A stretch of DNA of 64,000 nucleotides from Macrotrachela quadricornifera (Eukaryota > Rotifera > Eurotatoria > Philodinida > Philodinidae): positions 747,765 through 811,764 of the forward strand of contig JAJEKB010021387.1 of NCBI GenBank assembly GCA_022393335.1. The letters are read 5' to 3'. The position numbers and the translations under genes were made by a program. Each line of letters begins with the position of its first letter. The first letter of the stretch is position 1. Under the pieces are notes generated by a model. The model was not told the DNA's origin and did no database searches. It worked only from the letters and a program-made list of their open reading frames with translations. Below, one piece after another: positions 53,821 through 64,000 of the stretch.

Positions 53821-54876
53821 TAAATTTCATCAGATATAGAAGATTCTCTATGACAAATAGAAACCGAAGTGACACAAATAAGTGATTTTTGATAATCTTT
53901 ATCAATGATAACTATGGAAACTATATTCAACCGACGATTAGATTATTTATCAGGACAAATATGCTTGCATTTGTAGGCAAAGGCATTCTCTTATTATTCG
54001 TTTTTTTTTAAATTTCATTTTTTATTTCTACTAGTATCAACCAATATGATAATCATATCAAGGGAAAGGTTTTGCCATATCTTGCTTATTTGTCGTTTTG
54101 ATTTTTCCGTCATCTGAACGATTTTTTTTATTTGTGCACCTTACCATTGACTAAATGTTTTCGATTAGGTTTTAATTTGATGATAAACAAGCTAAATACA
54201 GTACCTGAAGTTGTCTTAATGAGATTTTCAGAAAATTAAATTAGAGTGTTTTTCTTTTAATTTTCTAAATCTAAATCGATTTCTAATTATACGTCATTCT
54301 AAACAATATTAATGTTTTTGACAATCTTAAAATTATATACATAATAACTCTTAAAAAATACTCAGATTATTTGCCTATTAAAAATATATGTAAGACAGTG
54401 ATTAGACGGATAATATTATTACATCTGATAATCTTCTTGAAATAAAGGGTTTTTTTTATCAATGTGACAACAGATAATTTTTTTTTTATTTTTTGTATAT
54501 AGTTAATTCTAATGAACCTAATCATAAAAATCTTTTATCTAACTCGAACTGATCTCAAAATTTAGTAAAATTATGACAATAGCTAATATTATCTTAATGA
54601 AAATGTTCAGTCTTTTTGAATTTTAAAAGATCTTTTTCGTAAAAATCATGGAAAATTATTATAAATTTCTTGCCAATGATTGGAACACGCATATTTGTGA
54701 GTATTAGTGGCATGTGATGAATATTATCAGTTTAATCGCTAATGAATATTTCTATGCATTTTTTCTTTAATTGAAAAAGATGTCAATATTCTATTGTATA
54801 TATTTTATACAAATAAATGTTTTTAATATTATTTTAAAGTTTAAAGTCAAATTAGTATTCCATATTATCAGATATA
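53821..54876. other. Intergenic sequence
   Basis: AT-rich, with no feature recognised. Confidence 0.4.
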
Positions 54877-55262
54877 TTAACTAAACTTGTCCTTTATTAT
54901 TTAACGCCAATATATGTTATTGGAATATTAGAAAATCTGATTAATATAATTATTTTCTTGCGGTATAATTTACGTTTTAATACATGTTCACAATATTTTG
55001 TTGATATGTCAATTGCTCAAATAATTCTTTTCAATAGTTTTGCTATAAATAAAATAATGACACATATAATCCGTTATGATCTTGGTCAAACAATGATTGT
55101 TTTTTGTAAAAGATGAATCTATCTTTTTGTTGTTAGTCTTGAACTCATACATCAATTTTTATGTTTAATTTCAATTGATCGATGGATTATATTAGTGTAT
55201 TCACATTACGTAATGTACGAAATCGTCGTCGTATTCAATTTGTTTTTACAAATAAAATAATC
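54877..55262 (+). pseudogene. 7TM receptor, N-terminal half (TM1-TM3), with stops
   Basis: IYVIGILENLINIIIFLRYN is a TM1/first-loop pattern with the conserved Asn. FNTCSQYFVDMSIAQIILFN is TM2. DLGQTMIVFCKR, then TGA (55114-55116), then IYLFVVSLELIHQFLCLISI and DRW is TM3 with a DRY-like motif. Shortly after, the frame shifts (LRNVRNRRRIQF in another frame). It lies on the strand opposite to the C-terminal half at 49796-50292 and on the other side of the DED-GH18 gene. It is clearly non-functional as it stands. Confidence 0.65.
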
Positions 55263-55962
55263 TGTATCCCATAATAGATGGTCGACTTTTATATTTCCTT
55301 CTTTTATATCATTTAGTATGGCTATTTTAAAAATAAAATCTTATGATATACTAGCGAGAACCCATGCATACTGCGCGGCTTATTTCTCCTTCAACATATG
55401 ATTTCCGATGTTTAACTTTTTATCCGATAACAGACATATAAATGTTCGATACTATGCATATAGATCGAAGCCTTACAGTGTCATAGTCTTACACCTTTTT
55501 TAATGTGAAACTTCTGAAATTTTCGAGAGTTTTGTTTTTTTTTCAGCATGGAAAATTAAAGCACCAGAAGTTGAAATCTAAAATAAAATATTTTCTTTTG
55601 ATATTTTTACATGGTTCAATAGGGTTCGTTGAGCTCTAAAAAACTGTATATATTAAGAGATTTTTAAGACAGTTTTCTGAGACAGAAAATTTTAAAAAAG
55701 CATTGGGAGAATCTTAAAAAGTCTGTAAAAACTTGTTTTTTTATATGGAAGAAAAACACTCCATTTTTGTTGGATAAGATTAGGGGTGCCTTATTTTTCT
55801 ATGTTGAAAAAAGTCTTAATTTCGTATAAAACTTATCAGATATTTAATTTGAAATTACAGCGCTAACTCCCTAGCAAAAGGTTATATACAACCTTATATA
55901 TCTAGATTTTATACTTGTCGATTCCTAGTGTCTTTCTTTTTTTTGAACAAAAGTCATACATG
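55263..55962. other. Intergenic, 3' flank of the sulfatase gene
   Basis: No feature was recognised. Confidence 0.4.
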
Positions 55963-57603
55963 CTAATCTGTACAACGACAAACAATATGTCCTGCATCAC
56001 AACAAGCGCGTGCATCTAATCCTCCCATTCGATAATCAACTTTTGTATAAGGAGTTGAAACAATATCTTTTAATTTTGCTTGTAATGCTTGATCAATTGC
56101 ATCGTACACAGCTTGTGAAACTACTATTGGAGTTGATTCAGCTAAATCACGACTTAGATCAAATATTAGTGGTGGTTTATGATGAATGATTGAACCTCGT
56201 TTACCACCACATGCACCATCCATTGCCGAATATGTCGTATAATACGCTTTGTATTGATTATAACGTATTGCTGAAAGTGTTCCATTTTGATCGGGATGAA
56301 ATAAATATTTATGACCTTGATTTGAACCATCGAATAATACTGGACTAAGATCAATTCCATCAAAACTTCGATTTGATGGTAAAGTAAAACCAGCAAGATT
56401 AGCAATAGTTGGCATCATATCTAAGTTTGATCCTGTGGCATTAGAGACAGTACCTGGTTTAATAATACCAGTCCAATGTGCAATGAATGGTACTCGATGA
56501 CCTGCTTCCCATGTTGTGAACTTTGCTGTACCACCTCCTCCACCTCCAAAAGGATGGGATGAAGCTTGCCAAACACCAGTAAATGGTCCTTGATTTCCTG
56601 CTAAATCACATTTTGAAGACCAAGGTCCATTATCACTTGTAAATATTAGCAATGTTTTATTTAAAACATCCAAATCTTTTAATAGGTGATACGTTTGATT
56701 GACATGATAATCTAATTCTCGTAGTGTATCACCATAAATACTTGGCAAAACACTTGTATTTTTAAATTGTTTTGCATAATCATGTGGTACATGCATGTGT
56801 GATAAAGGTAAATATAAAAAGAATGGTTTGTTTGCTTCAACACTAGATTGAATAAATCGTCGATCATTATCAATATAAGATTGTGTTAAAGTTGAAAGAT
56901 TAACTGGTTGTTCAATAATTTCCTTATTACAATTATCATTAGGACATCGTGGTGTAAGGCATTGATACAATGGTATGCCAACTGTTAGATCAGCTTTAAT
57001 AATTTTTCTTATATCATCAGGATGTTCATGTTTTTGTTCAAAATAAAGTGGTGGATCTTTAGGACAGACTTTGACAGGTGGATAATTAGCTCCCGGATTA
57101 TCAGTGCAGCCCATATCTATACTATATGGAATACCTATATACTCATCAAATCCTCTATAAGAAGGATGAAAAGGAGGTTGATGTCCAAGATGCCATTTAC
57201 CATGAATAGCAGTTGTATAACCAACACCTTTTAAAAGTTCTGAAATAATAGTTTCATTAGTAGGTAGTCCTCCAAGTGCAGTGGAAGCAAAATTTTGCCA
57301 AACACCAGTACGTGGAGCTAATCGCCCAGTTAATAGAGCTGCTCGACTAACACTGCAAACTGAAGCTCCACTATGGTAATCTGGTAAACGAATGCTAATA
57401 GAAGCTAAATAATCGAGAAATGGAGTATCACGTGTATTGGGCCAATTTGCACCCATATCACCCCAACCCATATCATCAGCCATTATCAATACAATATTGG
57501 GACGAGAGCCAGCCAGACGCTGCGATAACGGAATAGCACGGAAAGCCAAACATGGTAATAACGGTAAAACGAGCCATAATGTTGTAACGAAGGTCGTAGT
57601 CAT
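55963..57603 (-). CDS. Secreted sulfatase (arylsulfatase family), intronless
   Basis: A 546-codon frame. Residues 1-20 (FVTTLWLVLPLLPCLA) are a signal peptide, so the product enters the secretory route, probably a lysosome or the outside. RPNIVLIMADDMGWGDMG supplies the metal-binding Asp pair. The activation motif is CSVSRAALLTGR (C83-R87), so the Cys that becomes formylglycine is present but the usual Pro/Ala at the third position is Val. HGKWHLGH, SHMHVPHDYA and FTSDNGPW complete the active site, and WEAGHRVPFIAHW matches the C-terminal half. Size and motifs fit arylsulfatase A/GALNS-type enzymes that remove sulfate from glycans or glycolipids; the substrate is unknown. A lack of introns is unusual beside its neighbours and could reflect retroposition or horizontal transfer. 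Confidence 0.9.
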   Translation of the reverse strand: MTTTFVTTLWLVLPLLPCLAFRAIPLSQRLAGSRPNIVLIMADDMGWGDMGANWPNTRDTPFLDYLASISIRLPDYHSGASVCSVSRAALLTGRLAPRTGVWQNFASTALGGLPTNETIISELLKGVGYTTAIHGKWHLGHQPPFHPSYRGFDEYIGIPYSIDMGCTDNPGANYPPVKVCPKDPPLYFEQKHEHPDDIRKIIKADLTVGIPLYQCLTPRCPNDNCNKEIIEQPVNLSTLTQSYIDNDRRFIQSSVEANKPFFLYLPLSHMHVPHDYAKQFKNTSVLPSIYGDTLRELDYHVNQTYHLLKDLDVLNKTLLIFTSDNGPWSSKCDLAGNQGPFTGVWQASSHPFGGGGGGTAKFTTWEAGHRVPFIAHWTGIIKPGTVSNATGSNLDMMPTIANLAGFTLPSNRSFDGIDLSPVLFDGSNQGHKYLFHPDQNGTLSAIRYNQYKAYYTTYSAMDGACGGKRGSIIHHKPPLIFDLSRDLAESTPIVVSQAVYDAIDQALQAKLKDIVSTPYTKVDYRMGGLDARACCDAGHIVCRCTD

Positions 57604-58635
57604 TATCTTTTAGTTAAGAAATGTAATAAGTAATGAAGTAGTGTCATACAGAAAACGCACATCAACACATTTGTTGTGTTTCGTTATCATATTCTTTTTT
57701 AAGCTGAATCAATAAAAGGTAATAGAATAATGGTGATAAAAAGAAAGCGTGTTGTAATGGCAGGTGAAGGTTGTTTTCTCTAACTATCTTAAGGGGGAGG
57801 ATGTGTATCAATTGTACACCAGTATGTCTAAAGTATGCTTTAATTAACAAATCAAAATAGACCTTGAACTAATATGTCCCAATAATTGGTAATAATGTGT
57901 GTTGTTTTTACTAGAAGTATCGTAGGAAATGTCTGACGTATTATTTTATTTTGTTTTTGAATGGATGGTATAACTGAAATCTTTTTCTTTTACGAGGAAA
58001 GGGCAATTATGAAAAATTTCAGACTTCAAAAAATAAGAGGACAGTGTGTTCTTGTAAACTCAACTCCAATATTTTAACGGTCCTAATAATGGACTGCTTG
58101 TATTGTTAGTTGATTTACTTAGTTAAAAAAGAAGAAAAAGTTCCGTTAAAATTTTAGATTTTGGACATCCTAGATATACTGTAATTATCGTAAAATTTGA
58201 ATAGCTCAGTTCAGAATCGCCATCGACAGCTTATATTGTTAATTTTATAGTTTCTCATCGAGAATGATAATTTGATCCGAGTACAGATTCCATTGTTAAA
58301 TTTTATTTGATTAAGTTGAATAATCAAAAAACAACGTCATTCCGGATGTAGGGAATTAGATGAACACGTTGACATCACAGATGAAACAGGTAGGAAGAGG
58401 AAGAAAAAGATAGTTGTTCTGGACATATTATTAGTGGTACTGTGATCAGTCAATCTTTACTTTTGTCTACGTTTATACTGTCCCTCTTCACATGGCTACA
58501 TACGACGTTTAAAAGAGTATACGAAAGATTTCAGAGTAAGAGTGAAAAGTTATTGCTATTGGTTGTTATTAATAACAATAACTATCTGTTATTTTTTATT
58601 GTTATCAATAACAGATCAATACTAAATCCTACTGT
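57604..58635. other. Upstream flank of the sulfatase gene
   Basis: This stretch should contain the sulfatase promoter, but no element is identifiable. A short hairpin occurs near 58560-58612 around TGTTATTAATAACAATAAC. Confidence 0.4.
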
Positions 58636-58930
58636 ATGAAGGTACCCTTGGGTTCTCAAATCCTCTTATATCGAGGAATCCTTAGCCCCTCATATCCTAT
58701 TATATGAACATACTCTTGGGTACTCGAGTCCTATTATTTGCAGGTACCCTTAGGTTCTCATGTTCTATTATATATAGGTACTCTTAGGTCCTCATCTCAT
58801 ATTATACGGAAGTATCCTTAGGTCCTCAAGTCCTATTATATGGAGATATCCCTAGATCCTGATGCCCTACCAAATGAAGGTTCCCTTAGGTCTTCATCTC
58901 CTATTATATGAAGGTACCCTCGGATATCAG
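58636..58930 (+). repeat. 34-35-bp minisatellite, about eight units
   Basis: The unit resembles AAGGTACCCTTAGGTCCTCA followed by TCTCCTATTATATG. About eight units run head to tail with 10-30% divergence. One further unit in the same orientation lies near 60115-60170, and several inverted units lie at 60650-60835. Confidence 0.85.
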
Positions 58931-60649
58931 AGCTGCAAGCCTATCAGGCCAGGCTAAACTATTTGTCCTGATCAATTTTTAGTTGAAATGTTAGACATAC
59001 TTCATTTAAAGATTAGATGTCGCTATAAATCAGATTGAATATTAAATTAAGATAAAAAGAGAGAGAAGTGGTTTAGAATTCATCTAAGGCGCAGTATAAA
59101 CGCACAAAAGCTGAAACTGAGAAAAATGACTTATCAATGCGTTGTCTCATTTTTGTGAATGAAAATAACATGAATCAAGTGCAAAATATCAACACATTCA
59201 TTTAATTATTTTAGACTTTTTTAAGATAAAGACAAGATCTTATATATTTAAAACCAGTTCATGATAAATATCCTGCTTTATCATCTTTCATTTTATTACA
59301 AAACTAGATGTTTAGGAATTTTGTGAAACACGATGCTAAAGAGAGTGTTGAAGTATTTAAGAGTGGAAATTTGGACGCACTTCCCTACAGACCGTGATCG
59401 GCAGCTAAAAGTAGCGTCACAGTCTGCGGCCGACAACGAAAACGGTTATATCTTTTTTCACATTTTAATCCTGTAGAGATTGCACTGACAGCTTTTCTAA
59501 TAGTGATTACTTTTTGCTGTATACTAGTTTTCGTAATAATTCCGGTGCTTTTTCTTCTTCTTTATGAGAACCTTTTTTTTGTATTATGATTATTGTGAAA
59601 GTAGAAGTAAAAAATCAGATTTATGTTAAATAATATCGCTAAGTATGTGAATTGATGGATACTTGTGTTAGAACAATTAACTGTAGTTTTTAGATTTAGT
59701 ATAAGCTTGTAGGTCAGGCAACAGGCTGAGTAGCTTATTTTGGCCTGACCTGCCTTACTGACCAGCCTGCCCAGTACGAGAACGTCTCAACTCGTCACGT
59801 GACTAGTTGAACAAAAAGCAAAAATCAGACATTTCGTAACATCAGAAATAGGGATATCCAAAAATACAGGAATGTCGCAACGATCAATGCAGGGGGTTCG
59901 TAATGAAGATGAGGGTGATAGCTGGTCTTAGTTTGCAGAAATTACACACTTTTCGCTACAAAAGCTCTGTAATGGTACATATTCAAACATCAATTACGAT
60001 CACCTTGTAAAGTTTGTTACGAAAGCTAGACAAGAAAAACCGTGACGAGTTGACACATTCCTCCCAGGTCAAGCCAACAAAGTAGCCTGTTTGCAATTCT
60101 GTTCAGTGCTCATTTCCTACTCTATGAAGTACCCGTGGGTTCTCATCTTCTATTATATGATGGTATACTTAAGTTAGCAGAGGGATATAACATTCCTAAT
60201 ACTTCTAATACAAAAACTATCAGGTATTATTGGTATTGATAGTTTGCAAAGGAACACTAAAGGTGAAAATTTCGAAAAGCTAAAAGTAGATTCGAATTCT
60301 TCAATCCAGATAGCCGTTCTTCAAACTTTATATTCAATCACTGTTTTCGAATAAAAGCCCTTCCTTGATGAAACAAATCAAAAAACATAAAATATGGAAC
60401 GATTCACTTTATTTTCTTGATTTTTCGTTAGGGAGAGGCTTCTTTTCCGAAAATAAGGTTTTCTCATAAAGTTGGATCAATATTTGGTGGGATCGCTGAA
60501 TTTGAATCTATGATGAGTTTTTCAAAATACTCAACTTTGTTTTTTCTTTACACATTATTAATGTCACCAATACCATTGGAAGTATTAGCATTGTTGCATC
60601 CAGTTGGTGACTGGTGGATAGCCTTCTACAATAGTACTTGAAAAACTAA
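58931..60649. other. Sequence between inverted minisatellite blocks
   Basis: No coding signal. AGGTCAGGC near 59711 and GCCTGACCT near 59743 form a short inverted pair, and CAGGCC/GCCTG words recur near 58945, 59710-59770 and 60070-60095. A single minisatellite unit lies near 60115-60170. The region may be the interior of one element bounded by the minisatellite arms. Confidence 0.45.
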
Positions 60650-60835
60650 GAGTCCCTCCATATAATAGAAGATGAGGATCTAAGGATACCACCTTATAAT
60701 AGGCCATAAAGATCTATGGGTACCTGCATACGATAAGTGATGTGGAGTTATGGGTAGTCCAGAATATAGACGATGAAGATCTTTGAGTACCTCCATAGGA
60801 TAGGTCATGAGGAATTGTGGGTACTCTACGAGCCC
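60650..60835 (-). repeat. Inverted block of the 35-bp minisatellite
   Basis: Read on the minus strand the sequence repeats TATGGAGGTACTC..AGATCTTCATC..CTATTATA-type units, the same family as 58636-58930. About five diverged units are present. Together the two blocks form long, loose inverted arms about 1.7 kb apart. Confidence 0.75.
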
Positions 60836-60944
60836 AGTTTTAAGATTTTAACTGATTTCAAGAGATTATAAGAGATTTCAAAAGATGTCAACAGATTTTG
60901 GGCGTCAACATTTGCTTTTTCCCCCTTGGTATCAGTACTATACC

Positions 60945-61085
60945 GTATACATTAGTCACGAATACGACCGTAATACTGGGCATAGAAAATGAGTCATTTA
61001 CGGCGCGTTTACCGTCGTATTATACCGTTTACTGGAAGTTTATATTAGCGTAAACGGCTCTATACGGTCGTTTAAGACCGTAGTA
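60945..61085. repeat. ACCGT/ACGGT motif cluster
   Basis: ACCGT or its complement (ACGGT, or the shorter ACGG) occurs about eight times in 140 bp in both orientations, for example TACCGTATAC, GACCGTAATA, TACCGTTTAC and ATACGGTCG. CpG-containing words are otherwise scarce in this AT-rich region, so the density is striking. Possibly the end of an unknown element or a protein-binding array. Confidence 0.55.
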
Positions 61086-64000
61086 ATCGTGGAATTGGGA
61101 ATCATTGTTTATTTCTATTCGAATTAGAGCAGTTGTGCTCATTGTAATTTGATGTTGAATTATTGTTAAATGAAGATGAATTTGCCTTATTTTCTGTTTG
61201 TGATGATATTAATTCGACAAGAATAAATTGAAATTGGAATAAAATTGATGTTTTAGTTATTCATCCATTGTAAGACGGATTTTATTATTTAACTAATAAT
61301 TATAGTTGAAAAAACAATCCTTTCCGTTTTTTTATGTCAGTTATCGATGAAATTTTCATTTCTTCTTCAATTGAAATTGGATAAAGACTTATTATTTTCT
61401 TGTAACTGAACTAATATTACTTTTGATCAAAGGAATTCTTGTTTTTCTTTCGAATGAGATTTTTTTAAAATATATTTATCAAATAAATATCTCTCAATAG
61501 AAATATCTTTTGTTGGCCTTTATTCGAACGATTTCGCTTTTTCTATGACAAACAAACTTGAGAAAAACAATATTTTAAATCAATTATTTGGCAAAAAAAT
61601 CTTTTTTTTTCTCCTCGAAATGAAAGTAAATTTCGACTTAAATAGAAAATAATAAAAATATATTAACCATGAAAAGTTATTTCTTCGTTTCATTAAATAA
61701 TTGTTTTTTTAGGTCATTGTAGAACTTTTGTAAGTTAAAAAGATTAATATTCTCCGATCCGGAAATGTTTTCTTTTTACTTTCTATAATTATTTCTCATG
61801 AGAATTAGTCAGATGACTAATAATGAAATTTTATTCAAATAGCTTTAAATATGAAGATAATTAGAGAAATTAGTTTTTCTTTCTTTCCATAATAATTTCT
61901 ATTAGTGTGTTTGATCTAAGACACTATTGATAAGTATGCATTTTGTTTTTGCTGATTAGACCTATTATTTGAAGATTTGATAGTTTATGCGTAATTTCCT
62001 CTGCATATTCTGCTTGCTATTGGAAATGTAAAATTATTAATAAAAATTTCTGTTTAATTATATTTAGAAAAAAAGTGGAGATTTGATTGATCTTTTCAGA
62101 TTTTGAAATATTTCTAAATAAATAGAGAAAATAAGAGATCAAATTTGAATCGTCTTATAGAAATAATTAATAAGTAGAAAAATCCTATTCTAGACATGAT
62201 TGAGAAGATGTTTATTTGTGACTTAATCCATTTCGTTGTTTAATATGATAAAATTGGAAATGAAGGTGATGTTTTCTAATTGCAACATAATATTTCTAAA
62301 TGACATTCTTCTTTGTAAAAGATGATCTTATATTCTTGTACTCACAGAGCATTTTGTTTTTTTATTTTCTCTGTTGGTTGCACAACTTTGACGTTCCTAA
62401 AGAAACAGTTGAGTATCATAAAGGACTACATGAGATCATATAATAAGAAGAATAGACAAAAGAAAAAAAAGTAGTCATAGAATAAAACTGAAATAATGAT
62501 AGAAAGAGATAAATAAATAAAAATAATGAAATAGAATTATACTGTGATCCACAATAGATGGAATACATAGAACACCTGAGGAATACAATGTGTCATGCGG
62601 GCAAGATACGCAGCATAAGTAGGTCGGCAAGCATGTCTAAGTGAAGACATTAAAGAACAAGCGAAACAAGAAAGAGTGCACAGAGCCCTTATAAAACACG
62701 TATTTTTCTTTTTATCTACCTATGCTTTTCAAATTTATTTTTTTTATTCTTTTCTTTTTTGATCTTACTTATTTACTGCAATTTCTCTCTCATGTAATTA
62801 ATTTAGCTCTTGCTACATTTCCTTCAACTTTTTATTTTGCATTTCCACATGATGATTAAGCATTATCTTAATTCTTTCCGTACTGATCGTCTTGTTATAA
62901 TATCCTTGAGGTATATATTCATTGATGAACTATACTTTTGAGATATTGTTAGTGGTACTTCTCTGAATATATTTTATTAAACAAAAACCGACATACTTTC
63001 TTCCTAATTTGATTATTAGCAGAAAAAGAACCTCAACAATGACCGCCATTAGAATAAAGTCTCTCCAGAAACTATGCGGACGGGGAGGACTGAAGACCTG
63101 TCGCTCTAGTTCGTTGATTTTTTTGAGCAATTTTCTTTACATGACTCGAATAAGCGTAATTATTTACTACGTAGATGAATATATTCTCAATGTTCTTTAT
63201 CTTCTTATTGTGATTTACAATTGTATTTATCAAACATTGATTTTTGTTTTCATTTTCAAGAAAATCGTTGTTTTCTATTCTAGTTCTTTCGTTATGGTGA
63301 TGAGTCTCTAAGGCCGATTGTAGAAAACGATCCAATTCAGAGTATAAATACGATATATTTCAATTTCCAGGGAAACACTTGCAAAGCATCTGTCAGTAAC
63401 TCACTTTGTAAAATTAACTTCGTAGATTGAAGTAGAATAAAGTAAAGAAATGTTTTTCTTTCTCCGTGTGTTTTTTTTGTTTAATAGATGTGAATAATCT
63501 TTTTCAGAAGATAATCTAACCGTGATTAGTCGAACTTTGATCTTTCACAAATCAATGTATCTTATCAATGATTAGATAGAATTAAATTAAAAAAAAAGAT
63601 TAGATTCTTAACACAGAAGAATTCATTTCAATGGTGAAACTTAATCTTTGAATAAAAAGTAAATATTACATTAACAAAGCATTGGCACCAAATTTATGAT
63701 ATTGGTGAGAACATTTATTTTCCTGACTTTTTCTCTCAAAAAAAGTATTTTTATTTAGTTGCTCGCAGACCAGATGTCTACTGATGATTTATTCAGTTTT
63801 TTTCTAAAATAATGCACGGTTAAAAAATTAATTTCTTCTCTATACACTTTTTTTTTCTACGTTCGTAAGTTTCTATTATTGCCTGATGCTTATCACATAT
63901 ATAGGGAGAGAAAAAAAATATTATTCAAGGAAAATAATACTAATTTCAACGGAGTGAATCCCTTTTCGTCCTCACTCTTCCGAACATCCGGTACCATGAC
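61086..64000. other. AT-rich terminal stretch, no recognised gene
   Basis: Two overlapping frames on opposite strands near 62930-63335 (up to 100 codons) show no domain. No other feature can be supported. Confidence 0.45.

Noticed and set aside
62930..63335. Frames of 66-100 codons on both strands
   Set aside because: They are mutual shadows with no recognisable domain or splice context.

Overview
The window is AT-rich eukaryotic DNA, most likely from a bdelloid rotifer. The evidence is indirect: spliced genes with many introns of about 55-80 bp, a fused ADP-ribosyltransferase/tetratricopeptide protein of a type common in bdelloids, rotifer-like 7TM receptor fragments, and many kinds of DNA transposon remnants scattered among intact and broken genes. 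No marker gene fixes the genus. No rRNA, tRNA or CRISPR array was recognised.

Layout. 0-6 kb: a 1.25-kb terminal-inverted-repeat element, then a 997-residue ART-TPR gene on the minus strand. 6-14 kb: mostly transposon-derived. It holds a small hAT remnant and a complete 2,982-bp hAT element with a perfect 8-bp target duplication, which sits inside an older fold-back element. 14.2-17.9 kb: a nearly full nitric oxide synthase gene (minus) carrying one nonsense codon at the haem-pocket Trp and one frameshift. 19-25.3 kb: decayed transposons (pogo-like, piggyBac-like, a TIR element) and palindromes. 25.8-33.5 kb: a multidomain gene encoding a caspase-fold protease, a linker with a possible ubiquitin-like region, a vWA domain and an E2 ubiquitin-conjugating fold. 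A MULE transposon lies inside it, and the intron after the caspase exon carries a 10-bp periodic array. 35.6-36.3 kb: an LRR pseudogene fragment. 37.8-41.1 kb: a Rel/NF-kB-like transcription factor gene with a fold-back element in an intron. 41.3-46 kb: large nested fold-backs and several degenerate short-period repeats. 49.8-55.3 kb: two halves of 7TM receptors on opposite strands flank a nine-exon gene that joins a death effector domain, one membrane segment and a GH18 chitinase-like domain without the catalytic residues. 56-57.6 kb: an intronless secreted sulfatase. 58.6-61.1 kb: an inverted arrangement of a 35-bp minisatellite and an ACCGT-motif cluster. The rest to 64 kb shows nothing I can support.

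Several genes belong to families used in innate immunity or cell death elsewhere (ART-TPR, NOS, caspase/ubiquitin fusion, LRR, Rel, DED-GH18). A shared function is inference. Two architectures stand out as possibly undescribed: DED-TM-inactive GH18, which looks like a membrane glycan sensor wired to death-fold signalling, and caspase-vWA-E2, which places a protease and a ubiquitin-conjugating fold in one reading unit. Exon models were read by eye from splice sites and phase. The DED-GH18, Rel and hAT models each sum to a multiple of three.
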